Source: an uncultured Oscillospiraceae bacterium | Lineage (GTDB): Bacteria; Bacillota; Clostridia; Oscillospirales; Ruminococcaceae | Assembly (NCBI GenBank): GCA_934448295.1 | Contig: CAKSEY010000030.1 | Span: 1-16,615, forward strand | Length of the DNA stretch: 16,615 nt | Reading direction: 5' to 3' | In this document: one piece after another, positions 1 through 7,003 of the stretch | How positions within the stretch are numbered: the first letter of the stretch is position 1 | How the letters are laid out: each line of letters begins with the position of its first letter | Translations under genes and position numbers: made by a program | The notes under the pieces: generated by a model | Databases searched by the model: none | Told to the model about the DNA's origin: nothing | Seen by the model: only the letters and a program-made list of their open reading frames with translations

Positions 1-377
1 TCACGCTGAGACATTCCTTTCGCGTACATCTGCATGATTTTCTGTTCGATTTCGTCGGTTCTTGTCTGTCGCTTTTCAATGACTTTAGGCTCAAAATCGC
101 CGTTCCTGTCGCGCGGCACTGCGATTTCGCACTCCCCATAGTCGCTGATTATCGTCTTTTTCCCGTAACCATTCCGGCTGTTTCCGGAGTTGTTCCCGGC
201 TACGGAGTTCTTCTCGTAGCCAAGATGTTCGTCCATTTCAGCCTCGAGCATCTGCTCGATGGTTCCGGCAAACAGCTTTTTCAGCTTTGCCTGAATGTCT
301 CCGGTTGTCTGGCAGTCTGCCATCAGCAGCTTCACCAGTTCCATCTCTCGCTCGTCTAATCCGTGTGTTTTTTTCAT
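1..377 (-). CDS. IS256-family (mutator-type) transposase, N-terminal part, cut by window edge
   Basis: The first 125 codons of a transposase read on the minus strand from an ATG at 377 and leave the window without a stop. The protein begins MKKTHGLDEREMELVKLL. It contains the family hallmarks LFAGTIEQMLEAEMDEHLGY (about residues 35-54), the NNSGNSRNGYGKKTI stretch (62-76) and the beta segment EIAVPRDRNGDFEP (84-97), all typical of IS256/mutator N-termini. The catalytic DDE residues would lie beyond the edge. An SD-like TGAGGT sits 7 nt before the ATG. The element's terminal inverted repeat should lie between the ATG and about 450; the stretch GGCATTTACACGG at 409-421 is a candidate, but I cannot confirm it without the other end. 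Family assignment is firm; whether the copy is intact cannot be seen. Confidence 0.93.
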   Translation of the reverse strand, partial: MKKTHGLDEREMELVKLLMADCQTTGDIQAKLKKLFAGTIEQMLEAEMDEHLGYEKNSVAGNNSGNSRNGYGKKTIISDYGECEIAVPRDRNGDFEPKVIEKRQTRTDEIEQKIMQMYAKGMSQR

Positions 378-498
378 GTGCAATACCTCACTTTCTGTGG
401 GTATTATTGGCATTTACACGGTTCGGCATTCAGCCTCCAATAACCTGATGATTTCCACTCCATTCGTTTATTATGCTGTAGGTTATCGAAAGTCCGTT

Positions 499-1137
499 TC
501 AGTTGATCTGGCGATAATAAACGCAATTTCCGTATTTATAGATACATTGAATCTGCCCCTCTGGTGTTGCATGATACACCGGGCCGAATTTATATCCATT
601 TCTTCGATTATCATAATCTGCATATTCAATTATCTCAGCCTGTGTTTCTTTGTCTGCTTCATACATTAAATGCCACCATTTAGAACCATATAATGCATTA
701 TATTCATTATCATCTGTATACTGAAATAACATATATTTATCATCAATAATGTAAAGATCATGTTTTCTACCATCTGGCATCCATGCTTTGGTTGATACAG
801 GTGCATTAGGAATAATTGTTGCATTATTGCTCACTTCTTTTAATGGCAGCACACCGTATTCTATCTCCAGCGTCTTTATTGTTGAGCGATAGATAGGATC
901 AGGTTCATCTTTAGCATTAAATGTTTTGGAATTTACAATTTTTAAAACTATTTTATTTGACGAAATGCCGTTAAATCCGGCATCATCGAAAAGAACATCA
1001 ATATAAAAATTGCTGTTGTCATGTTCATACAAAAGCATATCATCAATGGCAACTCTTTCTGATGTATTATCATTGCTTCTTACCATGAATACAATGGCTA
1101 TAAGAAAAAATAAACTAATAATACGCATTTTCTTCAT
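499..1137 (-). CDS. Hypothetical exported or membrane-anchored protein, 212 aa
   Basis: Complete minus-strand ORF beginning MKKMRIISLFFLIAIVFMV, a short charged N-terminus followed by one hydrophobic segment (residues 5-19). This is a signal peptide or signal anchor; no lipobox Cys follows. The rest is a polar, Asn/Asp/Tyr-rich domain with several aromatic patches (YGSKWWHLMYEAD, YKFGPVYHATPEGQIQCIYKY) and no motif I recognise. An AAGGAGA ribosome binding site sits about 6 nt before the ATG at 1137, so the start is well supported. The gene is visibly more AT-rich than the genes from 1815 on and lies between the IS256 end and a truncated gene, which suggests horizontal acquisition. Function unknown. 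Confidence 0.72.
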   Translation of the reverse strand: MKKMRIISLFFLIAIVFMVRSNDNTSERVAIDDMLLYEHDNSNFYIDVLFDDAGFNGISSNKIVLKIVNSKTFNAKDEPDPIYRSTIKTLEIEYGVLPLKEVSNNATIIPNAPVSTKAWMPDGRKHDLYIIDDKYMLFQYTDDNEYNALYGSKWWHLMYEADKETQAEIIEYADYDNRRNGYKFGPVYHATPEGQIQCIYKYGNCVYYRQIN

Positions 1138-1219
1138 GATATCTCCTTGCCTGCTGAACTAGTTCGCTGCTATCCTTCAAGAGTTAATGTACCGCTTGTA
1201 CCTACACCAGCATCGCTCT

Positions 1220-1572
1220 TTAATGCATGCCCAAAGAGGATTTAGTGAAGATCACTCCTCTTCTGTCAGTTTTCCATCTTATGTTCTCCTTGACCTGAGA
1301 GCAGTGCAGCTCCAGATGTGGGAACTTTGGAAGAAGCTCCAGGGACTGCGCGCCGCCGTGAAATTCCTTCTGAATATATTGCGTGAGCGCATTGTCGTGA
1401 AGCAGGGCGCAGGCGATAAGATTCTTGAACGCGTTTCCGCGAATATTCATAGCTTCCGCAGTGCATACGCTCATATATGCCATGTGCTCCTCATGGCGGC
1501 TGGTGACGTGGACAAGCTCTGCTTCCACACAGTCGAGCGCGTTTGAGCAGGCGCCCGGCAGTCCCCAAACAT
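1220..1572 (-). pseudogene. Remnant of HD-GYP-like phosphohydrolase, 5' frameshift and 3' truncation
   Basis: On the minus strand the frame ending at 1220 reads LPGACSNALDCVEAELVHV, then NLIACALLHDNALTQYI and later HCSQVKENIRWKTDRRGVI. This follows HD-GYP-type proteins: an N-terminal helical segment, an ALLHD metal-binding motif, then the HC..G...V..LPF.TD..GVILYHHE region. The match stops at GVI, before the expected YHHE and GYP motifs, and continues as unrelated residues to a stop at 1220. At the 5' end a good start (GAGAGG, 8 nt, ATG at 1572) is in a different frame; a single missing base near 1562 would join MFG to LPGACSNALD. Even the HD motif is HDNAL rather than HDIGK, as in some divergent relatives. 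Probably a dead fragment. Family assignment is by recalled motif pattern, not by search. Confidence 0.6.
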
Positions 1573-1729
1573 CAAAGTTTCCTCTCAGGTCGTTTTTTAT
1601 ATTTCTATTTTATCACACGGCAGGTGAAAAGTCAATAGTGTAAAAAAGCTCCAGCCGGAAAACCGTTTGCGGAAATTTTCTGCCTGTCAGCCGGGCGGGA
1701 GTTTTTCCGGCAAAATTACAAAATTTGCA

Positions 1730-1758
1730 TTGACAAAATCCGTCCAAAGTGGTATTAT
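1730..1758 (+). promoter_or_regulatory. Sigma-A promoter of the SDR gene
   Basis: TTGACA at 1730-1735, exactly 17 bp spacer, TATTAT at 1753-1758. It lies about 50 bp before the AGGAGGAG ribosome binding site of the gene starting at 1815. Confidence 0.85.
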
Positions 1759-1814
1759 TATATTAAGGTAATTTAGGCAATTCAACACTCAATAAATACA
1801 GGAGGAGATTCAAT

Positions 1815-2555
1815 ATGCTTAAAGGAAAAACAGCCATTGTGACCGGAGGAACACGAGGGATCGGTTACGCCATTGTTAAGGTGTTCCTGAAAAATGGAGC
1901 AAAGGTGGCTCTCTTTGGCAGCCGCCCGGAAACCGTTGACAAGGCTCTCGCAGAGCTGAAAGCTGAAAATCCCGCATGGGAGGTCATCGGGATGTCGCCT
2001 GACCTGACGGACTATTCAGCGGTGAAAAACGCGGTTGACGAAGTGGCTGCGAAATTCGGCAAGCTCGATATTATGGTCAACAATGCCGGAATATCCGCCC
2101 GTGAGCCGCTGGCGCAGTACGATCCGGAAGCTTTCAAGAAGATCATGGATCTGAATGTTACCGCAGTATTCAACGGCTGCAAGGCTGCCGCAGAGCATAT
2201 GAGAGGATCCGGAGGAAGCATTATCAACACCAGTTCCATGGTCAGCATATACGGCCAGCCGAGCGGAGTCGGCTATCCCACCAGCAAATTCGCTGTAAAC
2301 GGCATGACCAAGAGCCTTGCGCGGGAGCTTGGGCGCAGCGGTATCCGCGTGAATGCGGTAGCCCCGGGCGTGACAAGGACGGATATGGTCGCAGCGCTTC
2401 CCGCTGAAATGGTTGAGCGTATTTCTGCGCCTATTCCTCTTGGACGTATCGGCGAGCCGGAGGAAGTCGCAAATGTGTTCCTGTTCCTTGCAAGCGACCT
2501 TTCAAGCTATGTCACCGGAACAGTGATCTCCGTTGACGGAGCCGCTCAGACCTGA
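1815..2555 (+). CDS. Short-chain dehydrogenase/reductase (FabG-like), 246 aa
   Basis: Classical NAD(P)-dependent SDR oxidoreductase of standard length, expected to be a cytosolic tetramer. Visible motifs in order: cofactor-binding TGGTRGIG (residues 10-17), NNAG (89-92), the tetrad Asn in DLNVT (N114), the catalytic Ser in NTSSMVS (S141), YPTSK with Y154 and K158, the APGVTRTDM loop (183-191) and the C-terminal VTGTVISVDG. G33-S36 of VALFGSRPE following beta-2 has an Arg at position 37, compatible with NADP preference but not decisive. AGGAGGAG lies 7 nt before the ATG at 1815. The gene is monocistronic: its own promoter lies upstream and a hairpin terminator downstream. It resembles 3-oxoacyl-ACP reductases, but with no fatty-acid synthesis genes nearby the substrate (acyl-ACP, sugar, steroid or polyol) is open. 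Confidence 0.95.
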   Translation: MLKGKTAIVTGGTRGIGYAIVKVFLKNGAKVALFGSRPETVDKALAELKAENPAWEVIGMSPDLTDYSAVKNAVDEVAAKFGKLDIMVNNAGISAREPLAQYDPEAFKKIMDLNVTAVFNGCKAAAEHMRGSGGSIINTSSMVSIYGQPSGVGYPTSKFAVNGMTKSLARELGRSGIRVNAVAPGVTRTDMVAALPAEMVERISAPIPLGRIGEPEEVANVFLFLASDLSSYVTGTVISVDGAAQT

Positions 2556-2584
2556 CAGGCATACAATACCTTTTGTTTGATACT

Positions 2585-2625
2585 AAAAAGCCATCTTTCG
2601 CTTATAGACGAAAGACGGCTTTTTT
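2585..2625. terminator. Bidirectional rho-independent terminator
   Basis: Stem AGCCATCTTTCG / CGAAAGACGGCT (one A-C mismatch) with an 8-nt loop, flanked by an A tract on the left and a T tract on the right. It lies between convergent genes and can serve both the SDR gene and the minus-strand operon ending at 2644. Confidence 0.88.
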
Positions 2626-2643
2626 CATTGAAAGAATCCCGGC

Positions 2644-3633
2644 TTATTTGATGATGGTGCTGTTGTTTATAACCAGGGTGCTGTAAATAAACAGAACATC
2701 CTGCCCGTGGAAATCAACGAATCTTCCCAGCAGGACCGGCGAAAGATAGCGGATATCCACAAGCGTGATTTTAGAATACCCCTCCGCCAGAAGCGGCGCA
2801 AGGCTGCTTGCGAACGAATCCCGGAATATCACCAGCTCCTTGTCGGTGGAGGCGTTCGGGTTTTCAATGGTGAGCAGCGATTTTGCTCCCGACAGGAAAA
2901 TCTCATACGGGTCGTCCCCGGAAGCCAGCTCCATATTATATACATCGGAATAGCTGTCAGTTTCAGCGTCGTAAACCTTACATTCTGAGAGCGTTTCGTT
3001 TTCCAGATATACCAGCCTGTCAGGCTCAATTGAGATGTCGGACTGACGGCTGTGCGCGCCGTAAAACGGCTGGCCGAGCGTTGTTTCCGTGTACTCCTGC
3101 GAAAGCGTAACGCCCATTGCGGAGGCGATACGGTCAGCCACATCGGTTATTTTTTCCTGCCGCCAGTGGGCGTCAGTGCAATAGTAATCGCTCAGCTCCA
3201 GCAGCGGGTAAATGTCAATGTATTCCGCGTAGTCCATGCTTTCCACAAGCTGTGACGTCAGCTTGTCATAGTCTATCGAAGGATAACCGTTCTGTTCGGC
3301 AAGGAAATAGTTCTTGTCAGGTATCACGCTGACATAGATATTCGGGCAGGAGTCCCTGAGATACTCCTCATAAACGTATTCAAACCGCATTGCGGCGTAC
3401 TCTACGGACTTTTCGTCCAGAGGGTAATTTAGCTTTGCCGCACAGCCGTCCACGACATAAATGCCGTTTTCATCGGCGCTTGCCGCGGGTTCTTCTGACG
3501 CGGCGGGGGCGGCGCTTTCAGAGGTCTGCGGGCTTTCTGCGGTGTGATTTCCGGAGCTGCTTCCGGGAGCCGCGCAGCCGCTGAATATCAGCGCGGTCAG
3601 GAGCGCGGCGGTTAGTTTTATTTTCTTCGTCAT
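2644..3633 (-). CDS. DHHW/AlgX-AlgJ-like SGNH-fold lipoprotein, 329 aa
   Basis: Secreted lipoprotein: N-terminal MTKK, hydrophobic segment and lipobox ending in Cys20 (LIFSGC), then an Ala/Ser/Glu/Pro-rich linker to about residue 55. The folded part carries the pattern of the DHHW protein family and of AlgX/AlgJ acetyltransferase-like SGNH proteins: TDAHW (D154 and H156), GQPFYGAHSRQSD (187-199) and RDSFASSLAPLL (271-282, S273). In AlgX/AlgJ, Asp-x-His and this Ser form the catalytic triad, so the residues needed are present although the first His of DHHW is Ala here. The start overlaps the stop of the upstream gene by 4 bp (ATGA), so it is probably translationally coupled. Last gene of the sigma-factor operon. 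Acyltransferase or esterase action on a cell-surface polymer is an inference from the fold. Confidence 0.82.
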   Translation of the reverse strand: MTKKIKLTAALLTALIFSGCAAPGSSSGNHTAESPQTSESAAPAASEEPAASADENGIYVVDGCAAKLNYPLDEKSVEYAAMRFEYVYEEYLRDSCPNIYVSVIPDKNYFLAEQNGYPSIDYDKLTSQLVESMDYAEYIDIYPLLELSDYYCTDAHWRQEKITDVADRIASAMGVTLSQEYTETTLGQPFYGAHSRQSDISIEPDRLVYLENETLSECKVYDAETDSYSDVYNMELASGDDPYEIFLSGAKSLLTIENPNASTDKELVIFRDSFASSLAPLLAEGYSKITLVDIRYLSPVLLGRFVDFHGQDVLFIYSTLVINNSTIIK

Positions 3634-4727
3634 AATATCTTCTCATCAAAAGCTATCGTGGTAAAGGAGTACGCCTCGGACAGATGAGCCACGAACGGGT
3701 CAACTGTTTCGTTCAGACCGTATGCGCATACGATGTAGTCGCCGACCTTTGCAACGATAACCTTGTCCGGGAATCCGCACATCCATCTGCGCGACAGTAC
3801 GTTATCCTTGATGGACTGGCACAGGGCGTCCATATCCGTCCCTGCGGTGACGTGGAACGCGCCTGCGGAAAACGTGTTGGTGTTCATCATATGTATCATA
3901 GAAGCGGCGCTGTCGATCTTGCTTATTTCAGCAGCAGGGAAGCCTGTCAGACGATCCAGCTCGGCGGGATTATCCAGGCTGAACGGAGCCGCTTCCTCGT
4001 ACAGTTCGCCGCTGCCGAAATCGCCGCCTGCCACCGGGAACTTTTCATCTTCGCCGAAAAGCGCCCACGCCGAGTTTATCACCTCGGACGGGCTTGCTAT
4101 TGTGATCTCAGCGGGCTCTTCCGTCTCGGGGGTGCTTGTGGTGGTTTCCGGAATTGAGGTTTCGGGCTTGGTGGTTTCTGCCTTGGTGGTTTCCGACTTG
4201 GTAGTTGCAGGCTTGGTAGTTGTCGGCTTGGTAGTTGTCGGCTTAGTGGTTGCAGGTTTGGTAGTTGCAGGCTTGGTAGTTGCTGGTTTAGTTGTCGTAG
4301 GCTTGGTGGTTGCTGGCTTAGTGGTTTCCGGTTTTGTGGTCTCCGGAGTGGCAGCCGTGGAAGTGGTGGTCGCCGTGGTGGTTTCAGGAGCGCTTGTTTC
4401 CGGCTGACTGGTCTCGGTTGCGTTTATTGCGGGTTCATTTGTTGTGGGTTCGGTTGTTTCGGGAGCGCCAGTTTCGGCAGTATCCGCTTCCGGTTCGCTT
4501 GTTTCCGGTTTGCCGGATTCCTGGGTGCTGCTTTCCGGCTGGGATGTCTCGGCCTTTGACTCAGCGTCGGCAGTATTTGGAGCCTCCGCCGTGGCCGTGG
4601 ACTCCGCCGGGGCAGAGGACGGCGCTTCAGAAGTGACCATGCCGCCCGTGCTGCTGGTGTTCCCGCTGCATCCGGCAAGAGAAAGCACCATAAACGCTGC
4701 AATAATAATTGATGTGAATTTCTTCAT
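3630..4727 (-). CDS. Lipoprotein with TTKP pentapeptide repeats and C-terminal DUF4358-like domain, 365 aa
   Basis: The true start is the ATG at 4727 (MKKFTSIIIAAFMVLSLAGC), with GGAGGT 6 nt upstream; the open frame extending further upstream is only the antisense-phase shadow of the preceding gene. Lipobox Cys20. Residues 21-128 are a Ser/Thr/Glu/Pro linker, residues 129-188 are twelve tandem ETTKP/ATTKP/TTTKP pentapeptides, and about 205-365 form a globular domain (GFPAAEISKIDSAASMIHMM, later DKVIVAKVGDYIVCAYGL). This arrangement, with a short helix-beta domain containing a conserved mid-sequence Met-Met-Asn stretch, resembles DUF4358-type lipoproteins; that assignment is tentative. The linker probably spans the cell wall. 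The gene follows the anti-sigma gene closely and overlaps the SGNH lipoprotein gene by ATGA. Confidence 0.85.
   Translation of the reverse strand: MKKFTSIIIAAFMVLSLAGCSGNTSSTGGMVTSEAPSSAPAESTATAEAPNTADAESKAETSQPESSTQESGKPETSEPEADTAETGAPETTEPTTNEPAINATETSQPETSAPETTTATTTSTAATPETTKPETTKPATTKPTTTKPATTKPATTKPATTKPTTTKPTTTKPATTKSETTKAETTKPETSIPETTTSTPETEEPAEITIASPSEVINSAWALFGEDEKFPVAGGDFGSGELYEEAAPFSLDNPAELDRLTGFPAAEISKIDSAASMIHMMNTNTFSAGAFHVTAGTDMDALCQSIKDNVLSRRWMCGFPDKVIVAKVGDYIVCAYGLNETVDPFVAHLSEAYSFTTIAFDEKIL
4164..4343 (-). repeat. Twelve 15-bp tandem repeats encoding (E/A/T)TTKP
   Basis: Exactly 12 in-frame 15-bp units within the lipoprotein gene, encoding ETTKP, ATTKP or TTTKP (two decayed: ATTKS and ETTKA). 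Codon-level variation among units is small, so unit gain and loss by slippage or recombination is likely. Confidence 0.92.
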
Positions 4728-4750
4728 AAATACCTCCATTTTAAGTTGGT

Positions 4751-5299
4751 TTAACGGGAGCTTTCGGCCGCCGTCCATTCCTGTATCGAGTCGTCGTAAG
4801 AGATCACCAGAACGCGGCAGGCGTTTCCTGTCTGCGCAGTGAGGGTGAATTCCTCGGAAGCGTTCCACATCGGGATGCTCCATGTGAACGACGCGGTATC
4901 GCTGATTTCCAGAGGGGTTTCGTCCGGGTCGGCGGAGCCCTCGCTGTAAAGCTCCCCGCCGGAAACCGTAACGACAGTCAGCCCGTGAGCGGCTATGCTG
5001 ATGGGGATATCTGTCGGCTCCAGTGCGTAAGCGCTTATAGCCGCCCTGTTTTCTGCGTGATCCTGATAGTCGCCGATGATAACGGAACCTCCGGAAATTG
5101 CCTTTCCCATGACGAGGATATCGGCTCCTTTTTCGCCGGGGAGCAGCAGGATCGCACCGATAACCGCAGCGCAGGCGGCCGCCGCCGAGCAAAAGCCTAT
5201 TGCCCGGGCGCGGCTTTTTTTGCAGAACGGCTCCTGAGCCTCGGCGATAATATCGTCGTCAAGCATTGACACGGCGTCAACAAAGGCTTCGTGCTTCAT
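4751..5299 (-). CDS. Single-pass membrane protein, putative anti-sigma factor, 182 aa
   Basis: The N-terminal 33 residues (MKHEAFVDAVSMLDDDIIAE) are acidic and helical, followed by a basic stretch KKSRAR and one transmembrane helix (about 34-54, AIGFCSAAAACAAVIGAILLL). An extracytoplasmic domain of about 125 residues follows, rich in beta-prone segments. There is no zinc-binding ZAS motif (HxxxCxxC). The ATG overlaps the stop of the upstream sigma gene by 4 bp (ATGA), the usual arrangement for co-translated sigma/anti-sigma pairs. The topology (cytoplasmic tail, one TM, outside domain) fits a regulator that holds the sigma factor at the membrane and releases it on an envelope signal. The role is inferred from context and topology; the sequence itself is not one I recognise. 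Confidence 0.75.
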   Translation of the reverse strand: MKHEAFVDAVSMLDDDIIAEAQEPFCKKSRARAIGFCSAAAACAAVIGAILLLPGEKGADILVMGKAISGGSVIIGDYQDHAENRAAISAYALEPTDIPISIAAHGLTVVTVSGGELYSEGSADPDETPLEISDTASFTWSIPMWNASEEFTLTAQTGNACRVLVISYDDSIQEWTAAESSR

Positions 5300-5847
5300 A
5301 TGGATATCCCTTCTTTCTCAAGACGATCTTTCAGCCTGCCGCGCATACGGAACAGCATGGATTTGACCTTGCTTTCGGAAAACCCGGTTTTCCGGGCGAT
5401 CTCCTCAATGCTGTCGCAGTTGAAGTATCTGAGTACGAAGATACTTCTGTCCTGCCTTTTCTGCTCCCTCAGGAATGAATTCAGGCAGTCGCGGATATAT
5501 AAGGGGTCGCTTTCGCAGTAAGACTTGTCCGGCACGCATTCGTCAAGCTCGTCGAGAGATACCATGAACTCGCAGCTCCGCTTTTGCGCATGGCTTGCCT
5601 TCAGCTTGTTAAGCGAGAGGTTCCTGACGATTTTCGCAAGAAAAGCCGACAGCGGGTCGGGTCTTTTCGGGGGAATGGCGTTCCATAGCTGGAGGTATGA
5701 GGAATTCACCGCCTCCTCGCTGTCCTGCATATTCCCGAGTATACCGTATGCGATTTTTCCGCATAAAGAGCCGTATTTCGCAGAGGTTTCAGCAATCGCC
5801 TGCTCGTCCCGGCTCCAGAAAAGCTCAACGATCTGACTATCGTTCAT
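5296..5847 (-). CDS. ECF-type sigma-70 family RNA polymerase sigma factor, 183 aa
   Basis: Start set at the ATG at 5847 (MNDSQIVELFWSRDEQAIAE), which has AAGGGGAG about 6 nt upstream; a longer frame beginning MYINRAP has no ribosome binding site. Region 2 spans about residues 20-85 (GKIAYGILGNMQDSEEAVNS, YLQLWNAIPP, FLAKIVRNLSLNKL). Region 4 spans about 120-178 (RSIFVLRYFNCDSIEEIARK, then SESKVKSMLFRMRGRLKDRL with its helix-turn-helix). Length and domain order match ECF sigma factors, which lack regions 1 and 3. First gene of a four-gene operon with a putative anti-sigma and two cell-envelope lipoproteins, so it probably directs an envelope response. Its own upstream promoter looks like a housekeeping type, not an ECF-type AAC/CGT promoter. 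Confidence 0.93.
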   Translation of the reverse strand: MNDSQIVELFWSRDEQAIAETSAKYGSLCGKIAYGILGNMQDSEEAVNSSYLQLWNAIPPKRPDPLSAFLAKIVRNLSLNKLKASHAQKRSCEFMVSLDELDECVPDKSYCESDPLYIRDCLNSFLREQKRQDRSIFVLRYFNCDSIEEIARKTGFSESKVKSMLFRMRGRLKDRLEKEGISI

Positions 5848-5976
5848 AAAGCTCCCCTTTCCAAGAGCGCTTCCGGAATTATCCGGCGCTCTATTAATAT
5901 ACACAACATTTGATAATGCCGCGTTGCGTTTTTGGAATTATATTTTTAAAAATTTATTCGGTTTCTGCCAGATAAG

Positions 5977-6005
5977 ATTATATCACAAATCCAAAAACAA
6001 ATCAA
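5977..6005 (-). promoter_or_regulatory. Sigma-A promoter of the sigma-factor operon
   Basis: On the minus strand, TTGATT (6005-6000), 17 bp spacer, TATAAT (5982-5977) preceded by TGA, giving an extended -10. The predicted transcript starts near 5970, leaving a 5' leader of about 120 nt before the sigma ATG. Confidence 0.75.
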
Positions 6006-6218
6006 GCGGGGGTTCCAAACGGCTTCCTGCTGCGGCAGATCTTTACTTGTCAAGGCAAAAAACGCGAAACGTTTCTTCGTTTATTGGGTTGAATTTTTAA
6101 GTGGTAACTTCTAAAAACCGGGACACGAGCAGATTTCGTACATGACTTATATCAGATGCTAGGCGTCAAACCGCCATGCAGTTATGGTGCAGTTTTTTCG
6201 GGGCTAATGTTGAAAAAC
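6006..6218. other. Intergenic stretch between divergent genes
   Basis: I see no supported gene here. It holds a perfect 10-bp palindrome GAAACGTTTC (6066-6075) and one copy of an 18-bp motif that recurs near the right end of the window (6102-6119). No convincing promoter for the acetyltransferase gene downstream was found. Confidence 0.5.
6102..6119 (+). repeat. 18-bp dispersed motif, copy 1
   Basis: TGGTAACTTCTAAAAACC; matches the copy at 16541-16558 at 17 of 18 positions. Both are intergenic and upstream of a plus-strand gene. Confidence 0.5.
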
Positions 6219-6300
6219 GGAGGAGACCAGGTTGTTTCAGAAATAAAAGACGGAGGATCTCCGGCGCGTCAGGGATTTTTACTGGAACCTGATAGACGAA

Positions 6301-6750
6301 ATGAAGTATGAAAATGAGAAAATCGGCTGGAAAAAGGGGATATATCCCACGGACGAATATTTGCAGGACAGTATTCTGAACGGGGAACTGTACCTGTTGA
6401 CCAACGAAAGCGGGCTTTGCGCCTGCGTTATTCTCAACAGCGCATGCAACGAGGGGTACTCTGACGTCCAGTGGAGACTCGGCTGCCCGAGTGACGAGGT
6501 TCTGATACCCCACGCGCTTGCCGTTTCTCCGGCAATGCAGGGGCGGGGGATAGGAACGAAGCTTGTGCACGAGATAATACGCAAGGCAAAATCGGAAGGC
6601 AAAAAAGCTGTTCGGCTTGATATCCTCGGCACAAACGAAGCAGCCGAAAGGCTGTACACCAAATGCGGCTTTGAATTCACCGCGGCAAAGCAGCTTTTTT
6701 ATGAGGACACTGGCTGGACAGAGTACAAAATGTTCGAGCTTGCTTTGTGA
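6301..6750 (+). CDS. GNAT-family N-acetyltransferase, N-terminus interrupted
   Basis: Gcn5-related acetyltransferase expected to move acetyl from acetyl-CoA to an amine. The 149 residues from the first ATG contain IGWKKGIYPTDEYLQDSI (8-25), the beta-4 strand ALAVSP, the acetyl-CoA pyrophosphate loop QGRGIG (80-85) and the C-terminal DILGTNEAAERLYTKCGFE (107-125). The usual first strand and helix are missing from this ORF. They are encoded just upstream in the same frame: 6247-6300 reads KTEDLRRVRDFYWNLIDE, but an in-frame TAA at 6244-6246 separates it from a plausible start (TTG at 6232, GGAGGA 7 nt before it; MFQK-stop-KTEDLRR). The ATG at 6301 has no clear ribosome binding site. The gene is therefore either a recent nonsense pseudogene or expressed in truncated form. 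Confidence 0.85.
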   Translation: MKYENEKIGWKKGIYPTDEYLQDSILNGELYLLTNESGLCACVILNSACNEGYSDVQWRLGCPSDEVLIPHALAVSPAMQGRGIGTKLVHEIIRKAKSEGKKAVRLDILGTNEAAERLYTKCGFEFTAAKQLFYEDTGWTEYKMFELAL

Positions 6751-6764
6751 ATTCTCCATAAAAT

Positions 6765-6794
6765 AAACCGGAGATCATGGCGACCTCCGGTTTT
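6765..6794 (+). terminator. Rho-independent terminator of the acetyltransferase gene
   Basis: 9-bp stem AAACCGGAG / CTCCGGTTT with an 11-nt loop and a terminal T run, 14 bp after the stop codon. Confidence 0.8.
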
Positions 6795-6902
6795 GATGTG
6801 AAAAATGCTGCGCTGTACATTACCGCATATCTTCGCGTTTCCGCCCGGTACTTTCTGCTGAAAAGCCGGTCAGTCGGCGAACCGAAAACTTCCGCTTAGC
6901 GT

Positions 6903-6931
6903 TTGACAATATCTGAAAAGTGGTTTATAAT
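6903..6931 (+). promoter_or_regulatory. Perfect-consensus sigma-A promoter
   Basis: TTGACA at 6903-6908, 17-bp spacer, TATAAT at 6926-6931, upstream of the alpha/beta-hydrolase-like gene. Leader of about 65 nt. Confidence 0.9.
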
Positions 6932-7003
6932 ATAATTAAGCGCAGCTTTCTGAAAATCCGGACTGCTGCATGGTACAGGATTCGCTTGACTGGAGGAGCA
7001 TAA

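Noticed and set aside
1187..1643. Plus-strand ORFs of 119 and 72 codons opposite the HD-GYP-like remnant
   Set aside because: No ribosome binding sites or recognisable motifs; the minus-strand frame shows family-like sequence instead.
3684..4842. Long plus-strand ORFs opposite the TTKP lipoprotein (Val/Gly/Leu-rich, 100-214 codons)
   Set aside because: Antisense shadows of the 15-bp tandem repeat, which keeps every frame open; no ribosome binding sites and repetitive low-complexity products.
4728..5192. 155-residue N-terminal extension of the TTKP lipoprotein
   Set aside because: It is the out-of-frame reading of the putative anti-sigma gene (Arg-rich), while the internal ATG at 4727 has a ribosome binding site and starts a proper lipoprotein signal peptide.
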